Positions 45,993 through 55,333 of a stretch of 64,000 bases of DNA are shown here, piece by piece (the first letter of the stretch is position 1; each line of letters opens with the position of its first letter). Source of the stretch: Candidatus Scalindua japonica (GTDB lineage Bacteria; Planctomycetota; Brocadiia; Brocadiales; Scalinduaceae). The stretch covers positions 1 through 64,000 of the forward strand of contig NZ_BAOS01000015.1 in NCBI RefSeq assembly GCF_002443295.1, in the 5' to 3' direction. Both the position numbers and the translations under genes were made by a program. The notes under the pieces are model-generated. The model did no database searches and was not told the DNA's origin. It saw only the letters and a list, made by a program, of their open reading frames with translations.

Positions 45993-46546
45993 ACTATAAA
46001 GAAGTAATTACGACAATAACAGAGTTATTGACAGACCAGTTAGTTGTCTGCGCGAATGGTTTGATAAGCAGAGAAGCATTCACAATACGAGACAGGACTG
46101 AAAATTTTTACATGATAGGGTCAATGGGAATGGCGTCATCAATAGGCCTGGGAATAGCATTAAATAAGCCTTCAAGAAAGGTAATTATCCTGGAAGGTGA
46201 TGGAAATCTGCTGATGAACCCTGGTTCCCTTCCAATGACAGGCGCTCTTCATCCTGTAAACCTTCTGCATATTGTGCTGGACAATGAGGTATACGCGTCA
46301 ACAGGAAATCAGCCGACTATTTCCAGCAAAATAGAACTGGAAGAGTTTGCAAAGTCAGCAAAATATGCATATGTAAAAAAAGTGACAACGAATGAAGAGC
46401 TGAGAGGAGAGATAGTACATGCTCTGAAAAATGAAGGCCCATCATTCCTTCTGGTCAAAATATCTGATACAGCAGAACAGATAGAAATTGGCAGGGTAAC
46501 GCACAGCCCGGAACAGATTAAAGAGAGGTTTATGTCTGCAATGTAA
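45989..46546 (+). CDS. Phosphonopyruvate decarboxylase, beta (C-terminal) subunit
   Basis: 185 residues, the TPP-binding half. The GDG...N pyrophosphate-Mg motif is EGDGNLLMNPGSL, preceded by GSMGMASSIGLGIAL. The start at 45989 overlaps the alpha gene. In most phosphonate producers this enzyme is one chain; the split form resembles ComDE of archaea. Complex formation with the alpha subunit is inferred from overlap and complementarity. Confidence 0.82.
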   Translation: MNYKEVITTITELLTDQLVVCANGLISREAFTIRDRTENFYMIGSMGMASSIGLGIALNKPSRKVIILEGDGNLLMNPGSLPMTGALHPVNLLHIVLDNEVYASTGNQPTISSKIELEEFAKSAKYAYVKKVTTNEELRGEIVHALKNEGPSFLLVKISDTAEQIEIGRVTHSPEQIKERFMSAM

Positions 46547-46552
46547 AGTTTT

Positions 46553-46665
46553 GAGTCCTTTCAAAATAAAGGCCAGACCACAATGCTTCCTCGAACGCAA
46601 AGAAAAAAAGCCTTTTAATTTTAATATGTTTTCTTGGAGATCTTTGCGATTTTGCGTGAGGACTC
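46553..46665. repeat. Imperfect inverted repeat between decarboxylase and transaminase genes
   Basis: GAGTCCT (46553-46559) and AGGACTC (46659-46665), with inner CGCAAAG/CTTTGCG matches. It looks like a small palindromic element; there is no convincing U-tract. Confidence 0.45.
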
Positions 46666-46680
46666 TATTTTTGTTTAATA

Positions 46681-47784
46681 ATGAAAAACTTAAATAAAAC
46701 GAAAAAGATGATTTTACTTAACCCCGGACCGGTATGTACCTCAGAGAAGGTCAGAAACTCGCTTTTAAAAGGTGATATGTGCCACCGTGAAAGTGAATTT
46801 TCTACCTTGCTAACCAACACACGCAAGAAAATCTTACAGGCATTTACACCAGACGGAAGCTACACGACTGCAATCATTACGGGTTCCGGGACAGCTTCTC
46901 TGGAAGCGGGTATCTGCTCTTCGGTAAGCCAGGGAAAGAAGATCTTAATCATAAACAACGGTGTTTATGGTGAAAGGATGTCACGTATCGCGTCGGTATA
47001 TAAGATTGACAAAGTTGAGCTCAAGTACGACTGGAGCGAGCTGCCGGATATTAATCAGATCGAAGAAACGATCTCACAAGACACAGAGATTGAAGTAGTC
47101 GCAATGGTACACCACGAAACTACTACCGGCTTGATAAATCCAATCAACGAAGCGGGTGCTGTTATAAAAAAACATGGCAGGACTTTCTTCCTGGACTCGA
47201 TCAGCGGGCTCGGAGGTGAAGAGATAGACCTGGTTAATGACAATGTGGATATATGTATCTGCACCGCCAATAAATGTATCCAGGGACTTCCTGGATTGTC
47301 ATTTGTTCTGCTCAAAAATAACGAGGTAAAGAGAATGAGAAATATACCGCCCCGTTCTCTCTATTTTAATGTTATCTCTCAGCTTGATGAGCAAGAGGAA
47401 AAAGGAGAATGTCCGTTTACACCATCAGTGCACACTTTCTATGCTTTTGAAGAAGCGCTGGATGAATTACTGAAAGAGGGTGTACAGGGCAGAATTGACC
47501 GATACAAAAAAGCCTCTTCATATTTAAGGCAGGAATTTAAAAGGCTTAATCTGAAGTTACTTTTGCAGGAAAAGCTCCTTTCCAATACGATTACTGCTTT
47601 GTATCTGCCTGAAAATATGACTTATACCCGTCTGCATGATAATCTTAAGGAGAGAGGTTTTATTATATATGCCGGTCAGGGTGAGTTAAACAAAACGATA
47701 TTCAGGATTGCAAATATGGGAGAATTGACCATGGAAGACCTGGAGTCTTTAATTAAAAATCTACAGGAGGTGTTAGTTGAATAA
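46681..47784 (+). CDS. phnW: 2-Aminoethylphosphonate-pyruvate transaminase
   Basis: 367 residues, a class V PLP enzyme. LLNPGPVCTSEKVR at the start, GSGTASLEAGI, MVHHETTTGLINPI, FFLDSISGLGGEEID and the likely PLP Lys in CTANKCIQGLPGLSFVLL all fit PhnW. Running in the biosynthetic direction it would aminate phosphonoacetaldehyde to 2-aminoethylphosphonate; in catabolism it runs in reverse. The neighbouring decarboxylase and cytidylyltransferase argue for biosynthesis. It ends 153 bp before the cytidylyltransferase, with a palindrome between. Confidence 0.88.
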   Translation: MKNLNKTKKMILLNPGPVCTSEKVRNSLLKGDMCHRESEFSTLLTNTRKKILQAFTPDGSYTTAIITGSGTASLEAGICSSVSQGKKILIINNGVYGERMSRIASVYKIDKVELKYDWSELPDINQIEETISQDTEIEVVAMVHHETTTGLINPINEAGAVIKKHGRTFFLDSISGLGGEEIDLVNDNVDICICTANKCIQGLPGLSFVLLKNNEVKRMRNIPPRSLYFNVISQLDEQEEKGECPFTPSVHTFYAFEEALDELLKEGVQGRIDRYKKASSYLRQEFKRLNLKLLLQEKLLSNTITALYLPENMTYTRLHDNLKERGFIIYAGQGELNKTIFRIANMGELTMEDLESLIKNLQEVLVE

Positions 47785-47821
47785 TCGGCGGCCACGTTGC
47801 AAACTGCCCAGAGTACTTCAG

Positions 47822-47902
47822 GGTGGCATAGGCAAACTTTGTTTGTCCGTGTTTGCAGAATATATAGCACCTGCATGGACAAACGAGTTTGTCCATGCCA
47901 CC
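47822..47902. repeat. Composite palindrome (BIME-like)
   Basis: 47822-47848 and 47877-47902 are near-perfect reverse complements, and each arm is itself partly palindromic (GGACAAAC GA GTTTGTCC). It lies between phnW and the cytidylyltransferase gene and may modulate operon mRNA. Confidence 0.75.
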
Positions 47903-47937
47903 ACTACACAGTTATGTTATAAAAAGGAATCGCAACA

Positions 47938-48675
47938 ATGAAAGTTATAATGTTAGCAGCGGGTGTTGGAAAGAGGATGTCGGCAGTGACAGACAAAATA
48001 CCCAAATGCCTTATTAAAATCGGCGAAAAGACACTACTGGAAAGGCACCTTGAAACAATATCTCTTTTAGGAATAGAGGATATCGTCTTCGTTGTCGGCC
48101 ATTTCAAAGAAAAAATAAAAGAGACTGTAGAAAGGAGTAACAACGGATTTAATATTAAATACATAGAGAACGAACAATATACAAAAGGCAGTATTCTATC
48201 CCTATGGTATGCCAGAAACGAGTTAAATGATGACGTGCTGATTATGGATGCCGATGTGTTGTACCATGAAAAGCTTCTTAGAAAACTGGTAAAATCCAAA
48301 CATAATAACTGTTTTCTACTGGATCCAAACTGTGAAGACACAGGTGAAGAGATGATGCTGTTTATAAAAGAAAAAAAAGTAGTAGGAATCTCTAAAGTCC
48401 ACTCATATGATTGCGACTTTAAAGGAGAAGGAGTAGGGTTTTTTAAGCTGGCTGCAAATGACTGCCACAAACTCAGAACCATTCTTGAAGAGTTTGAACA
48501 GGCAGGAAAAGTCAATGTTGAATATGAAGACACATTACACGAGTTGATTTCACAACACCCAGCCGGCTTTGAAAGTGTGAATGATCTACCATGGATAGAA
48601 ATTGACTTTGAAGAGGACATAGAAAGGGCTAGAAGAGAAATACTTCCAAAGATTGAAAATGTCATTAGAAACTGA
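47938..48675 (+). CDS. PntC/LicC-like nucleotidyltransferase for phosphonate head groups
   Basis: 245 residues, GT-A nucleotidyltransferase fold: MLAAGVGKRMSAVTDKIPKCLIKIGEKTLLERH (nucleotide loop), LIMDADVLYHEKLL (metal Asp), GEGVGFFKL and WIEIDFEEDIERA. The family includes LicC (phosphocholine) and PntC (2-aminoethylphosphonate) cytidylyltransferases. Next to phnW and a CDP-alcohol phosphotransferase, CDP-aminoethylphosphonate is the expected product. A Shine-Dalgarno (AAGGA) is placed well before the ATG. It overlaps the next gene by 17 bp. Confidence 0.82.
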   Translation: MKVIMLAAGVGKRMSAVTDKIPKCLIKIGEKTLLERHLETISLLGIEDIVFVVGHFKEKIKETVERSNNGFNIKYIENEQYTKGSILSLWYARNELNDDVLIMDADVLYHEKLLRKLVKSKHNNCFLLDPNCEDTGEEMMLFIKEKKVVGISKVHSYDCDFKGEGVGFFKLAANDCHKLRTILEEFEQAGKVNVEYEDTLHELISQHPAGFESVNDLPWIEIDFEEDIERARREILPKIENVIRN

Positions 48676-49315
48676 AAACCAGAGCAGCCGACCTGTTGTT
48701 TCCGATTTAGACAGCCCCATAATTGACAGATACATAATCCGCAGAATATCAGGGTTTATTACCGGACTTATCGTAAAGACACCAGTTACTCCGAATCAGG
48801 TAACTATCTTAAGCCTGGTAACTGGCATTACCGCGGCCCTCTTCTTCTCCCATGGATCGCGTATTTATACTATAATAGCCGGTATTCTCTATTTTGTATC
48901 AACTATCTTTGACCAATGTGACGGAGAGGTTGCAAGGTTCAAACACATGGAGTCAGAATTTGGCAGGGCTTTTGATATAATAGTTGATTCTATAGTGAAT
49001 GCCGGAATTGTTGCCGGAATTACGGTTGCGCTCTATAAAAATAGCGGCTCCGGATTCCATATTATTATAGGTGTTATGGCAATAACCGGCATTTCAATCT
49101 CAATCCTCCTTGCAACATATTTTGGCAAGGAGAATAAAACCGATACAGGAACAAAGGAGATGCTTGATAAACTGAATAACAAAGACTTTTTTTATATCAT
49201 CATGCTCGCATCCGTGTTCTTTAATCAGATGATATGGTTTCTCCTGATTATGGCGGTCGGAACAAACATATTCTGGATAGTACACAAAATTGCTCATCGT
49301 AAGGTTACAACCTAA
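48659..49315 (+). CDS. CDP-alcohol phosphotransferase
   Basis: About 218 residues from the ATG at 48659 (a TTG two codons upstream is also possible). The signature DGx2ARx8Gx3Dx3D appears with a substitution: CDGEVARFKHMESEFGRAFDIIVDS. Around it are hydrophobic helices (LSLVTGITAALFF, IIAGILYFVSTIF, NAGIVAGITVAL, IIMLASVFFNQMIWFLLIMAV). The predicted role is to transfer the aminoethylphosphonate group from its CDP form to a lipid alcohol, making a phosphonolipid. It overlaps the cytidylyltransferase, so the two are probably co-translated. Confidence 0.83.
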   Translation: MSLETENQSSRPVVSDLDSPIIDRYIIRRISGFITGLIVKTPVTPNQVTILSLVTGITAALFFSHGSRIYTIIAGILYFVSTIFDQCDGEVARFKHMESEFGRAFDIIVDSIVNAGIVAGITVALYKNSGSGFHIIIGVMAITGISISILLATYFGKENKTDTGTKEMLDKLNNKDFFYIIMLASVFFNQMIWFLLIMAVGTNIFWIVHKIAHRKVTT

Positions 49316-49328
49316 AGGAGCCAGGTTT

Positions 49329-50987
49329 TTGAACACAAAAAGTCATTCTCAACGTGTGATTGAGTATCATGAGAGAACAAAGCACTTTCCGAATCGTCCC
49401 GCAAATTCTGCAGGTTATCTAGATTGGGCCAGCCAGCCTGATTCGTTTAGAAACTATGAAGGTGCAGGTACTGTCAGGCTTCCTTTCTCAAATAGTACTT
49501 CGATTGCAAATTATTATGATTTATTTGTCAGGAAGAACAATAAATTCCAGGTTTTTTCATTAACAAATATAGCCTTGTTCCTTGAACTGTCCATGGGACT
49601 ATCCGCCTGGAAATCTTACTCAGGAACTACATGGGCTCTCCGAATGAACCCTTCAAGTGGCAACCTGCATCCCACAGAGACACATCTTGTCCTGCCTCCG
49701 GCCCCGGACAGCAATAATAACGGTGGAGTATTTCATTACAATCCGTTGCTCCATGTCCTTGAGCAGAGGGCAGAATTTGATGAGCAGTTCTGGTTAAGAC
49801 TGGAGGAACACTTTCGTCAAAAAGGACTTCTAATCGGACTTACGAGTATATATTGGAGAGAGTCCTGGAAGTATGGAGAGCGCGCGTTTCGCTACTGCAA
49901 TCATGACATCGGACACGCAATGGCCTGCCTGAGTTTCTCTGCGAACCTCCTGGGATGGAAAATAACCTACCTCAACTCTTTATCAACGAAAGACATTGAG
50001 ATTATTCTGGGATTTCAAAAGACCAGATGGAAAAAATTTGAAAAGGAAGAATCTGACATTCTATTCTTTGTACATAAAAGTACTGAACATCTTGACATGA
50101 GAAACATTCCCCATGATATTATCAAATCTTTTGATACTCTTAATTTCAGAGGTGAGCCAAACCGTTTAAGCAATGACCACCAGGACTGGTATGTTATCGA
50201 TGAAGTATCTTCAGATACTCACAAACCAGTAACAGAAGGAGAAATATACCATTACAACGATCATGTATATTTCGAGAAGAATGTACCTTCGATATCCGCT
50301 GAAAAAATCATAAGACAGAGAAGGAGTGCTCAAGCTTATGATGGAAAGACTTCCATTACAAAAAATGAATTCTTTGCCATACTTGACAAAACCATCCCAA
50401 GGGGTCAAAACGCTCCATTTGATCTGGAATTGGGTGAAATCTCCGTACACCTCCTTATCTTTGCACACAAGGTTGTTGACCTGGATCCCGGTCTTTATTT
50501 CCTGATTCGTAACGAAGAAGATTTTGCAGACATTAAGCAGAACTGCCATCCGGATTTCTTATGGAAAAGAGTAGACGATGCACCCCATAAGCTACCTCTC
50601 TTTCTTTTGAAAAAAGATGATTTAAGGAGCGAAGCGATGTTTGCAAGCTGCCAGCAGGATATTGCAGGCGATGGTGCATTCTCAGTAGGTATGATTACAA
50701 AGTTTAAAGAAAATATTGAGAAAAATTGTTTTTCATATCGCCGTCTCTTCTGGGAAACGGGAATGATCGGACAAATTCTTTACCTTGAGGCAGAAGTTCA
50801 TTCACTCAGAGGTACAGGAATCGGATGTTTTTTCGATGATGTAGTTCACAAACTCTTAGGGCTCAATGATAACTCTTATCAAAGCCTCTACCATTTTACT
50901 ATGGGAGGCGCACTGGAAGATAAACGTATCACTACACTACCACCCTACTACCATTTAAAAAACAACAAACATCCAGACACAAAGTAA
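49329..50987 (+). CDS. Two-domain SagB-type (nitroreductase-like) oxidoreductase
   Basis: About 552 residues from a TTG at 49329, chosen for its AAAGGAG eight bases upstream. Two nitroreductase-like halves: ~50-240 (LSAWKSYSGTTWALRMNPSSGNLHPTETHLVL) and ~320-540 (EKIIRQRRSAQAYDGKTSI, FETGMIGQILYLEAEVHSLRGTGIGCFFDDVVH). SagB/ThcOx enzymes use FMN and oxidise azolines in peptide natural products; single-function members of other roles also exist. No YcaO or cyclodehydratase is present. The location right after the phosphonolipid genes suggests a different oxidation, function unknown. Confidence 0.8.
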   Translation: MNTKSHSQRVIEYHERTKHFPNRPANSAGYLDWASQPDSFRNYEGAGTVRLPFSNSTSIANYYDLFVRKNNKFQVFSLTNIALFLELSMGLSAWKSYSGTTWALRMNPSSGNLHPTETHLVLPPAPDSNNNGGVFHYNPLLHVLEQRAEFDEQFWLRLEEHFRQKGLLIGLTSIYWRESWKYGERAFRYCNHDIGHAMACLSFSANLLGWKITYLNSLSTKDIEIILGFQKTRWKKFEKEESDILFFVHKSTEHLDMRNIPHDIIKSFDTLNFRGEPNRLSNDHQDWYVIDEVSSDTHKPVTEGEIYHYNDHVYFEKNVPSISAEKIIRQRRSAQAYDGKTSITKNEFFAILDKTIPRGQNAPFDLELGEISVHLLIFAHKVVDLDPGLYFLIRNEEDFADIKQNCHPDFLWKRVDDAPHKLPLFLLKKDDLRSEAMFASCQQDIAGDGAFSVGMITKFKENIEKNCFSYRRLFWETGMIGQILYLEAEVHSLRGTGIGCFFDDVVHKLLGLNDNSYQSLYHFTMGGALEDKRITTLPPYYHLKNNKHPDTK

Positions 50988-51241
50988 CACGAGCAAAGAA
51001 AACTTTCCTCTCTTTATAAGACCAGATGTATCGCAGTACAATATCACCTTCGCCCCTAACCGTATCGTGAAAAAGTTAAACCTTCAGTTTTTTCAGATAA
51101 TGGAGAAGCTATATTTGTTTTTGCGAAATCATCTTTTTCGAGTACCTCAAGATTGTTTATTTGCTTCGCAGATACTTAGCCGGATAACGCTGATACGTGG
51201 TAAACATTAAATTGGAAAATAAACCAGTTTTTCTTTGGACA

Positions 51242-51643
51242 TCAATAACCTAGTTTCTCAAGCTCCGGATAAAACTTCCCTTCTTCAAATGCTATTCTAT
51301 CTGCAAGTGCACTTTTTATTCCATTGAAATCATCCGCAAAGTCTTCGCTATCGACTGTTTCAGGCGATGAAAATTTATCAAAAAATGGTAATAGCGCTGT
51401 CTGGGCTATGCTGCCAAGTTCATCCATAAATCTTTGTGCGGAAGATTTAAAAGGCCCTTCAACATCTGACTTGTCCATTGCTTCCTGTATAACACTGTTT
51501 TCTTCTCCAACATGAGCTAACAATGCTTCTTTTAAACTATTTAGGGCATCAATTCTTTGTTGCCCTCCGGATGAATCAATTTCTCCTAATAAGCTCACTG
51601 CTTCCCGGTGTGTTGCTTTAAAACCGTCAACTGTTGCTCCCAT
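51242..51643 (-). CDS. Hemerythrin-like helical protein with reduced ligand set
   Basis: 133 residues. The four-helix hemerythrin pattern is visible (FKATHREAVSLL near 10; LLAHVGEENSVI near 45; RIAFEEGKFYPELEKL at the end). Only two His exist (12 and 44), whereas diiron hemerythrins use about five; the His before the final EE is Ala/Phe. Metal binding is therefore doubtful. True hemerythrins bind O2 or sense it. The gene stands alone between two plus-strand genes. Confidence 0.65.
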   Translation of the reverse strand: MGATVDGFKATHREAVSLLGEIDSSGGQQRIDALNSLKEALLAHVGEENSVIQEAMDKSDVEGPFKSSAQRFMDELGSIAQTALLPFFDKFSSPETVDSEDFADDFNGIKSALADRIAFEEGKFYPELEKLGY

Positions 51644-51984
51644 GAGAAACCCCCTCCTTTCTTCACATTATAATAATTTAGCCCGATTGTAGTACGTCTC
51701 CATGCGGTAACAGACTATCCTTTGACTCGCCGCCTGTGCCTATTGGTGCAGGCACTCAGAATGACGCCATACTGAACGGGTCAAACGAAGTTAAACTGAA
51801 CAGAGTAGAAGAATCATAACTTTAAAATCGCTAAACTTAACTTCATTATGACATGGAAATGATAAAAATAAAGAGAACACCTTCTTAAAACTGAAAATTT
51901 ATCTTTTTGACAATGATTAAAAGCCAATATACAATTCATCTACTGACCAACAGGTTATTCTAACACTAACAATATTTTGAGATT
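51644..51984. other. Intergenic region between hemerythrin-like gene and nadB
   Basis: About 340 bp separating divergent genes. A small imperfect palindrome (GCCTGTGCC...GGTGCAGGC) lies near 51732. The rest is AT-rich with no further structure that I can support. Confidence 0.4.
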
Positions 51985-53616
51985 ATGACAATAAAAAATA
52001 TTTTCAAGAGGTATCTGGTATCTTTTAACAGTAAAACACTTCAGCATATTTTTACTGACACGCTGGTAATAGGCAGTGGTGTTGCCGGTCTAAGTTCTGC
52101 CATCCACGCTGCAAGAGGTGGATCTGTCTTAGTCGTTACCAAGTCCATGATAAATGAGAATTGTACAGAACATGCTCAAGGAGGTATTGCCGCAACATTA
52201 AACCCGGTTGACAGCTTTAAGCAGCACATTAATGACACTCTGAAAACTGGACATGGTATCTGTGATGACAAGGTAGTTCGTGGTGTAGTTAGAGAGGGCC
52301 CAAAGCGTGTAAAGGAATTAATAGGTTGGGGCGCTAAATTTGACAGGGAGAACGGAAAGCTGGCATTCACAAAAGAGGGCGGACACAGCTATCCGAGAAT
52401 ATTAAGGGCCAGAGGTGACTCTACTGGTAAAGAGATTGAAGAGACACTGATTAATGTAGTTAAAAAAAACCCTAAGATCAGAGTTTTTGAAAATACGTTT
52501 GCTCTTGATTTACTGGTAAGTAAAAACAGCTGTAATGGGATTATAGCGTGGCGTAGCCACGCGGGAAACACGTTGATATGGGCCAGGCAGACTATTTTAG
52601 CATCAGGTGGTTGTGGCCAGGTTTATAGAGAAACAACAAATCCTGAAATAGCGACTGCAGATGGAATTGCAATGGCCCATCGCGCAAGGGTAAAACTTCA
52701 GGATCTTGAATTCGTACAATTTCACCCAACAACATTATATGTCGCTGGGGCCGAGAGAGTTTTAATTTCTGAAACGGTCCGTGGTGAAGGAGGAATCTTG
52801 CGGAACAAATTTGGTGAAAGATTCATGCCAAAGTATCATTCCAGCGCCGAACTGGCGCCAAGGGATATCGTCAGCAGGAGCATAATACAGGAAATACGCA
52901 ACACTGATTTTACACATGTATATCTGGATGTAAGGCACATTCCAAAAGAAAAGCTCAGCACAAGATTTCCAAAAATAAAAAAATTATGTAAGTCTTTCGG
53001 CATTGACATAACTCAAGAATTAATCCCAGTTCATCCGAGCGCTCATTACATGATTGGAGGTATTCTGGTGGACCAAAAAGGAAGAACAAGCATGGAAAAC
53101 CTTTATGCATGTGGAGAAGTATCCTGTACCGGTCTTCATGGTGCAAACCGCCTAGGAAGCAACTCGTTATTAGAAGGACTGGTTTTCGGTTACAGGACAG
53201 GCCACCTGGCAGGTAAGGAATCAGCAAAAAAGAAAGATGAATTATTATCACCACGTTTCTTTAAAGGACCATCCAAGAGCCATTTATATAACGAACTGGA
53301 TTTAAAAGATATTAAAAATTCACTAAAAAGTATTATGTGGAGAAATGTTGGTATCGAAAGAGACGGCAAATACCTTAAAGACACAATCAATAGCATTAAA
53401 CATTGGTCAAAGTATATTATTAGTAATGAATTTTCATCACCACTTGGCTGGGAAGTACAAAACATGCTCACCGCATCAATCTTAATTGCAAGTTCAGCTT
53501 TTAAAAGGCGTGAATCAAGAGGCGTTCACTATCGATTAGACCATCTAAATACAAATGACAAACAATGGAAAAAACACATTATCGTCAATAATAACACAAA
53601 CGGATTTGAGCAATAA
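51985..53616 (+). CDS. nadB: L-aspartate oxidase
   Basis: 543 residues. FAD dinucleotide motif TLVIGSGVAGLSSAIHAA; covalent-type flavin site not expected; EHAQGGIAATL; active-site segments GGHSYPRILRARGDSTGKEIEE, QFHPTTLYV, SETVRGEGGILRN, ELAPRDIVSR and HPSAHYMIGGILVD. The C-terminal GANRLGSNSLLEGLVFGYRTG is typical of NadB. It oxidises aspartate to iminoaspartate, first step of de novo NAD synthesis, using fumarate or O2. nadA and nadC are not in the window. A 25-residue N-terminal extension precedes the FAD fold. Confidence 0.9.
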   Translation: MTIKNIFKRYLVSFNSKTLQHIFTDTLVIGSGVAGLSSAIHAARGGSVLVVTKSMINENCTEHAQGGIAATLNPVDSFKQHINDTLKTGHGICDDKVVRGVVREGPKRVKELIGWGAKFDRENGKLAFTKEGGHSYPRILRARGDSTGKEIEETLINVVKKNPKIRVFENTFALDLLVSKNSCNGIIAWRSHAGNTLIWARQTILASGGCGQVYRETTNPEIATADGIAMAHRARVKLQDLEFVQFHPTTLYVAGAERVLISETVRGEGGILRNKFGERFMPKYHSSAELAPRDIVSRSIIQEIRNTDFTHVYLDVRHIPKEKLSTRFPKIKKLCKSFGIDITQELIPVHPSAHYMIGGILVDQKGRTSMENLYACGEVSCTGLHGANRLGSNSLLEGLVFGYRTGHLAGKESAKKKDELLSPRFFKGPSKSHLYNELDLKDIKNSLKSIMWRNVGIERDGKYLKDTINSIKHWSKYIISNEFSSPLGWEVQNMLTASILIASSAFKRRESRGVHYRLDHLNTNDKQWKKHIIVNNNTNGFEQ

Positions 53617-53656
53617 GAAAATAACAACTTAATGTCTTAGTTTCAGACAATGAGAA

Positions 53657-54898
53657 TTAGCGTACCTTACCCAGAATAATACTGACATTGTGACCGCCAA
53701 AACCAAAAGAATTGGACATCACATTCTCTATTTGTCTTTCCTTCGCCTCATTAGGAACAAAGTCTATTCCATCACAATCAGGGTCAGGATTATCATAATT
53801 TATCGTAGGAGGAATAACGTTCTTATCTAATACCAACGAACATATTAATGCTTCAACTCCACCTGAAGCCCCCAGTTGATGACCCAGCATGGATTTCGTC
53901 GAGCTGACAGATATATTCTTTACGTGATCGCGAAAAACATTCTTGATGGCGTTAATCTCAACCATATCTCCAAGGTGAGTAGATGTCGCATGTGCATTAA
54001 TGTAGGATATCTGTTCAACATTCAACCTGGCATCTTTTAATGCGTTCCTCATGGCGGTACAAGCACCTTTACCTTCAGGATGGGGGGCTGTTATGTGATG
54101 TGCGTCATCACTCATTGCAAAGCCGAGCATCTCAGCATAAATAGTCGCACCTCTCCTCTTTGCACTTTCCATCTCTTCTAAAATGACCATACCGGAACCT
54201 TCCGAAATGACAAACCCGTTTCTATCTCTATCAAAAGGTCTACTGGCTTTCTGAGGCTCCTCGTTTCTTGTAGACAAAGCCTTCATATTATTAAACGCGC
54301 CTACACAGAGTGGAGTAATCGTTGCTTCAGTTCCTCCCGCAAACATTACATCTGCTTCTCCTCTCTGAACAATCCGGAATGCTTCAACAATGGCATGCGC
54401 GCCAGACGCACAAGCGGTAATAACAGAAAAATTTGCGGCTCGAAGGCCAAATTTAATAGCTATGTAACCCGGTGCTGCATTAGCCATTAATTTAGTAATC
54501 ATAAAAGGAGAAACTCTTGATGGACCTCTTTCGAGTAAAATCTTATGCTGCGCTTCAATCTCAATAATACCACCAATACCGGTACCAATAATTGCACCTA
54601 CCTTATCCCGGTCCATATTATCAAGATCGATCCCGGAATCTTCAAGGGCAAGGGCCGCAGAGGCTACAGCGAATTGAGAAAATCTGTCTAACCTTCTCTC
54701 TTCCTTCTTATTAAACCATCTAGCCGCATCAAAATCTGCCGCTTCTCCCGCAATAAGTACGTCATGACCAGTTGTGTCAAAAGCAGTTATATCAGCAATT
54801 CCGCTTTTACCATTACACAATGATTCCCAAAGTTGATCTTTCTCACAACCTACCGGGGTTATTGCCCCAAGACCTGTAATCGCTACTCTTGAACCCAT
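53657..54898 (-). CDS. fabF: 3-Oxoacyl-ACP synthase II
   Basis: 413 residues. Catalytic triad: Cys in VITACASGAHAI, His in INAHATSTHLGD and His in SMLGHQLGASGGVEA. The opening RVAITGLGAITPVGCEKDQLW and the closing NSFGFGGHNVSIIL are standard. It elongates acyl-ACP by condensation with malonyl-ACP. It lies 5 bp downstream of acpP on the same strand, part of the rpmF-plsX-fabH-acpP-fabF series. Confidence 0.95.
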   Translation of the reverse strand: MGSRVAITGLGAITPVGCEKDQLWESLCNGKSGIADITAFDTTGHDVLIAGEAADFDAARWFNKKEERRLDRFSQFAVASAALALEDSGIDLDNMDRDKVGAIIGTGIGGIIEIEAQHKILLERGPSRVSPFMITKLMANAAPGYIAIKFGLRAANFSVITACASGAHAIVEAFRIVQRGEADVMFAGGTEATITPLCVGAFNNMKALSTRNEEPQKASRPFDRDRNGFVISEGSGMVILEEMESAKRRGATIYAEMLGFAMSDDAHHITAPHPEGKGACTAMRNALKDARLNVEQISYINAHATSTHLGDMVEINAIKNVFRDHVKNISVSSTKSMLGHQLGASGGVEALICSLVLDKNVIPPTINYDNPDPDCDGIDFVPNEAKERQIENVMSNSFGFGGHNVSIILGKVR

Positions 54899-54903
54899 CG
54901 TTT

Positions 54904-55146
54904 TTACTTGTGCTCCTTAATATATGTTATCGCATCCCCGACAGTTTGAATTTTTTCAGCTTCTTCATCAGGAATACTAACATCAAACGCATCTTCAAGC
55001 TCCATTACCAGTTCAACAGTATCAAGCGAATCCGCACCCAAATCGTTTATAAAAGATGTTTCCGGTGTTACCTGGTCCTTATTCACACCCATCTGCTTTA
55101 CAATTATTTCTTTTACTTTTTCTTCAACTGATTCTTCTGTAGACAA
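54904..55146 (-). CDS. acpP: Acyl carrier protein
   Basis: 80 residues, acidic. The phosphopantetheine site is Ser40 in [20 protein letters not shown]. Carries growing acyl chains in fatty-acid synthesis. Immediately precedes fabF (5 bp gap), with which it is surely co-transcribed. fabD and fabG, often found beside it elsewhere, are missing from this cluster. Confidence 0.97.
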   Translation of the reverse strand: MSTEESVEEKVKEIIVKQMGVNKDQVTPETSFINDLGADSLDTVELVMELEDAFDVSIPDEEAEKIQTVGDAITYIKEHK

Positions 55147-55333
55147 GACGTTTCCTCCTTAGGACAAAATTCCCAGATTTTTCAATATTTCACTAAAGAA
55201 TTGTAATAATTAATATTTCTCATCTCATTGTAAGATCTGTTTTTAATAAGTAGTCACGCAAATAACTTACCCAAATTCTTTCTATAAAACGTGTCTGTTT
55301 CCCACAATCCATCACATCATATATACTTCTTTT

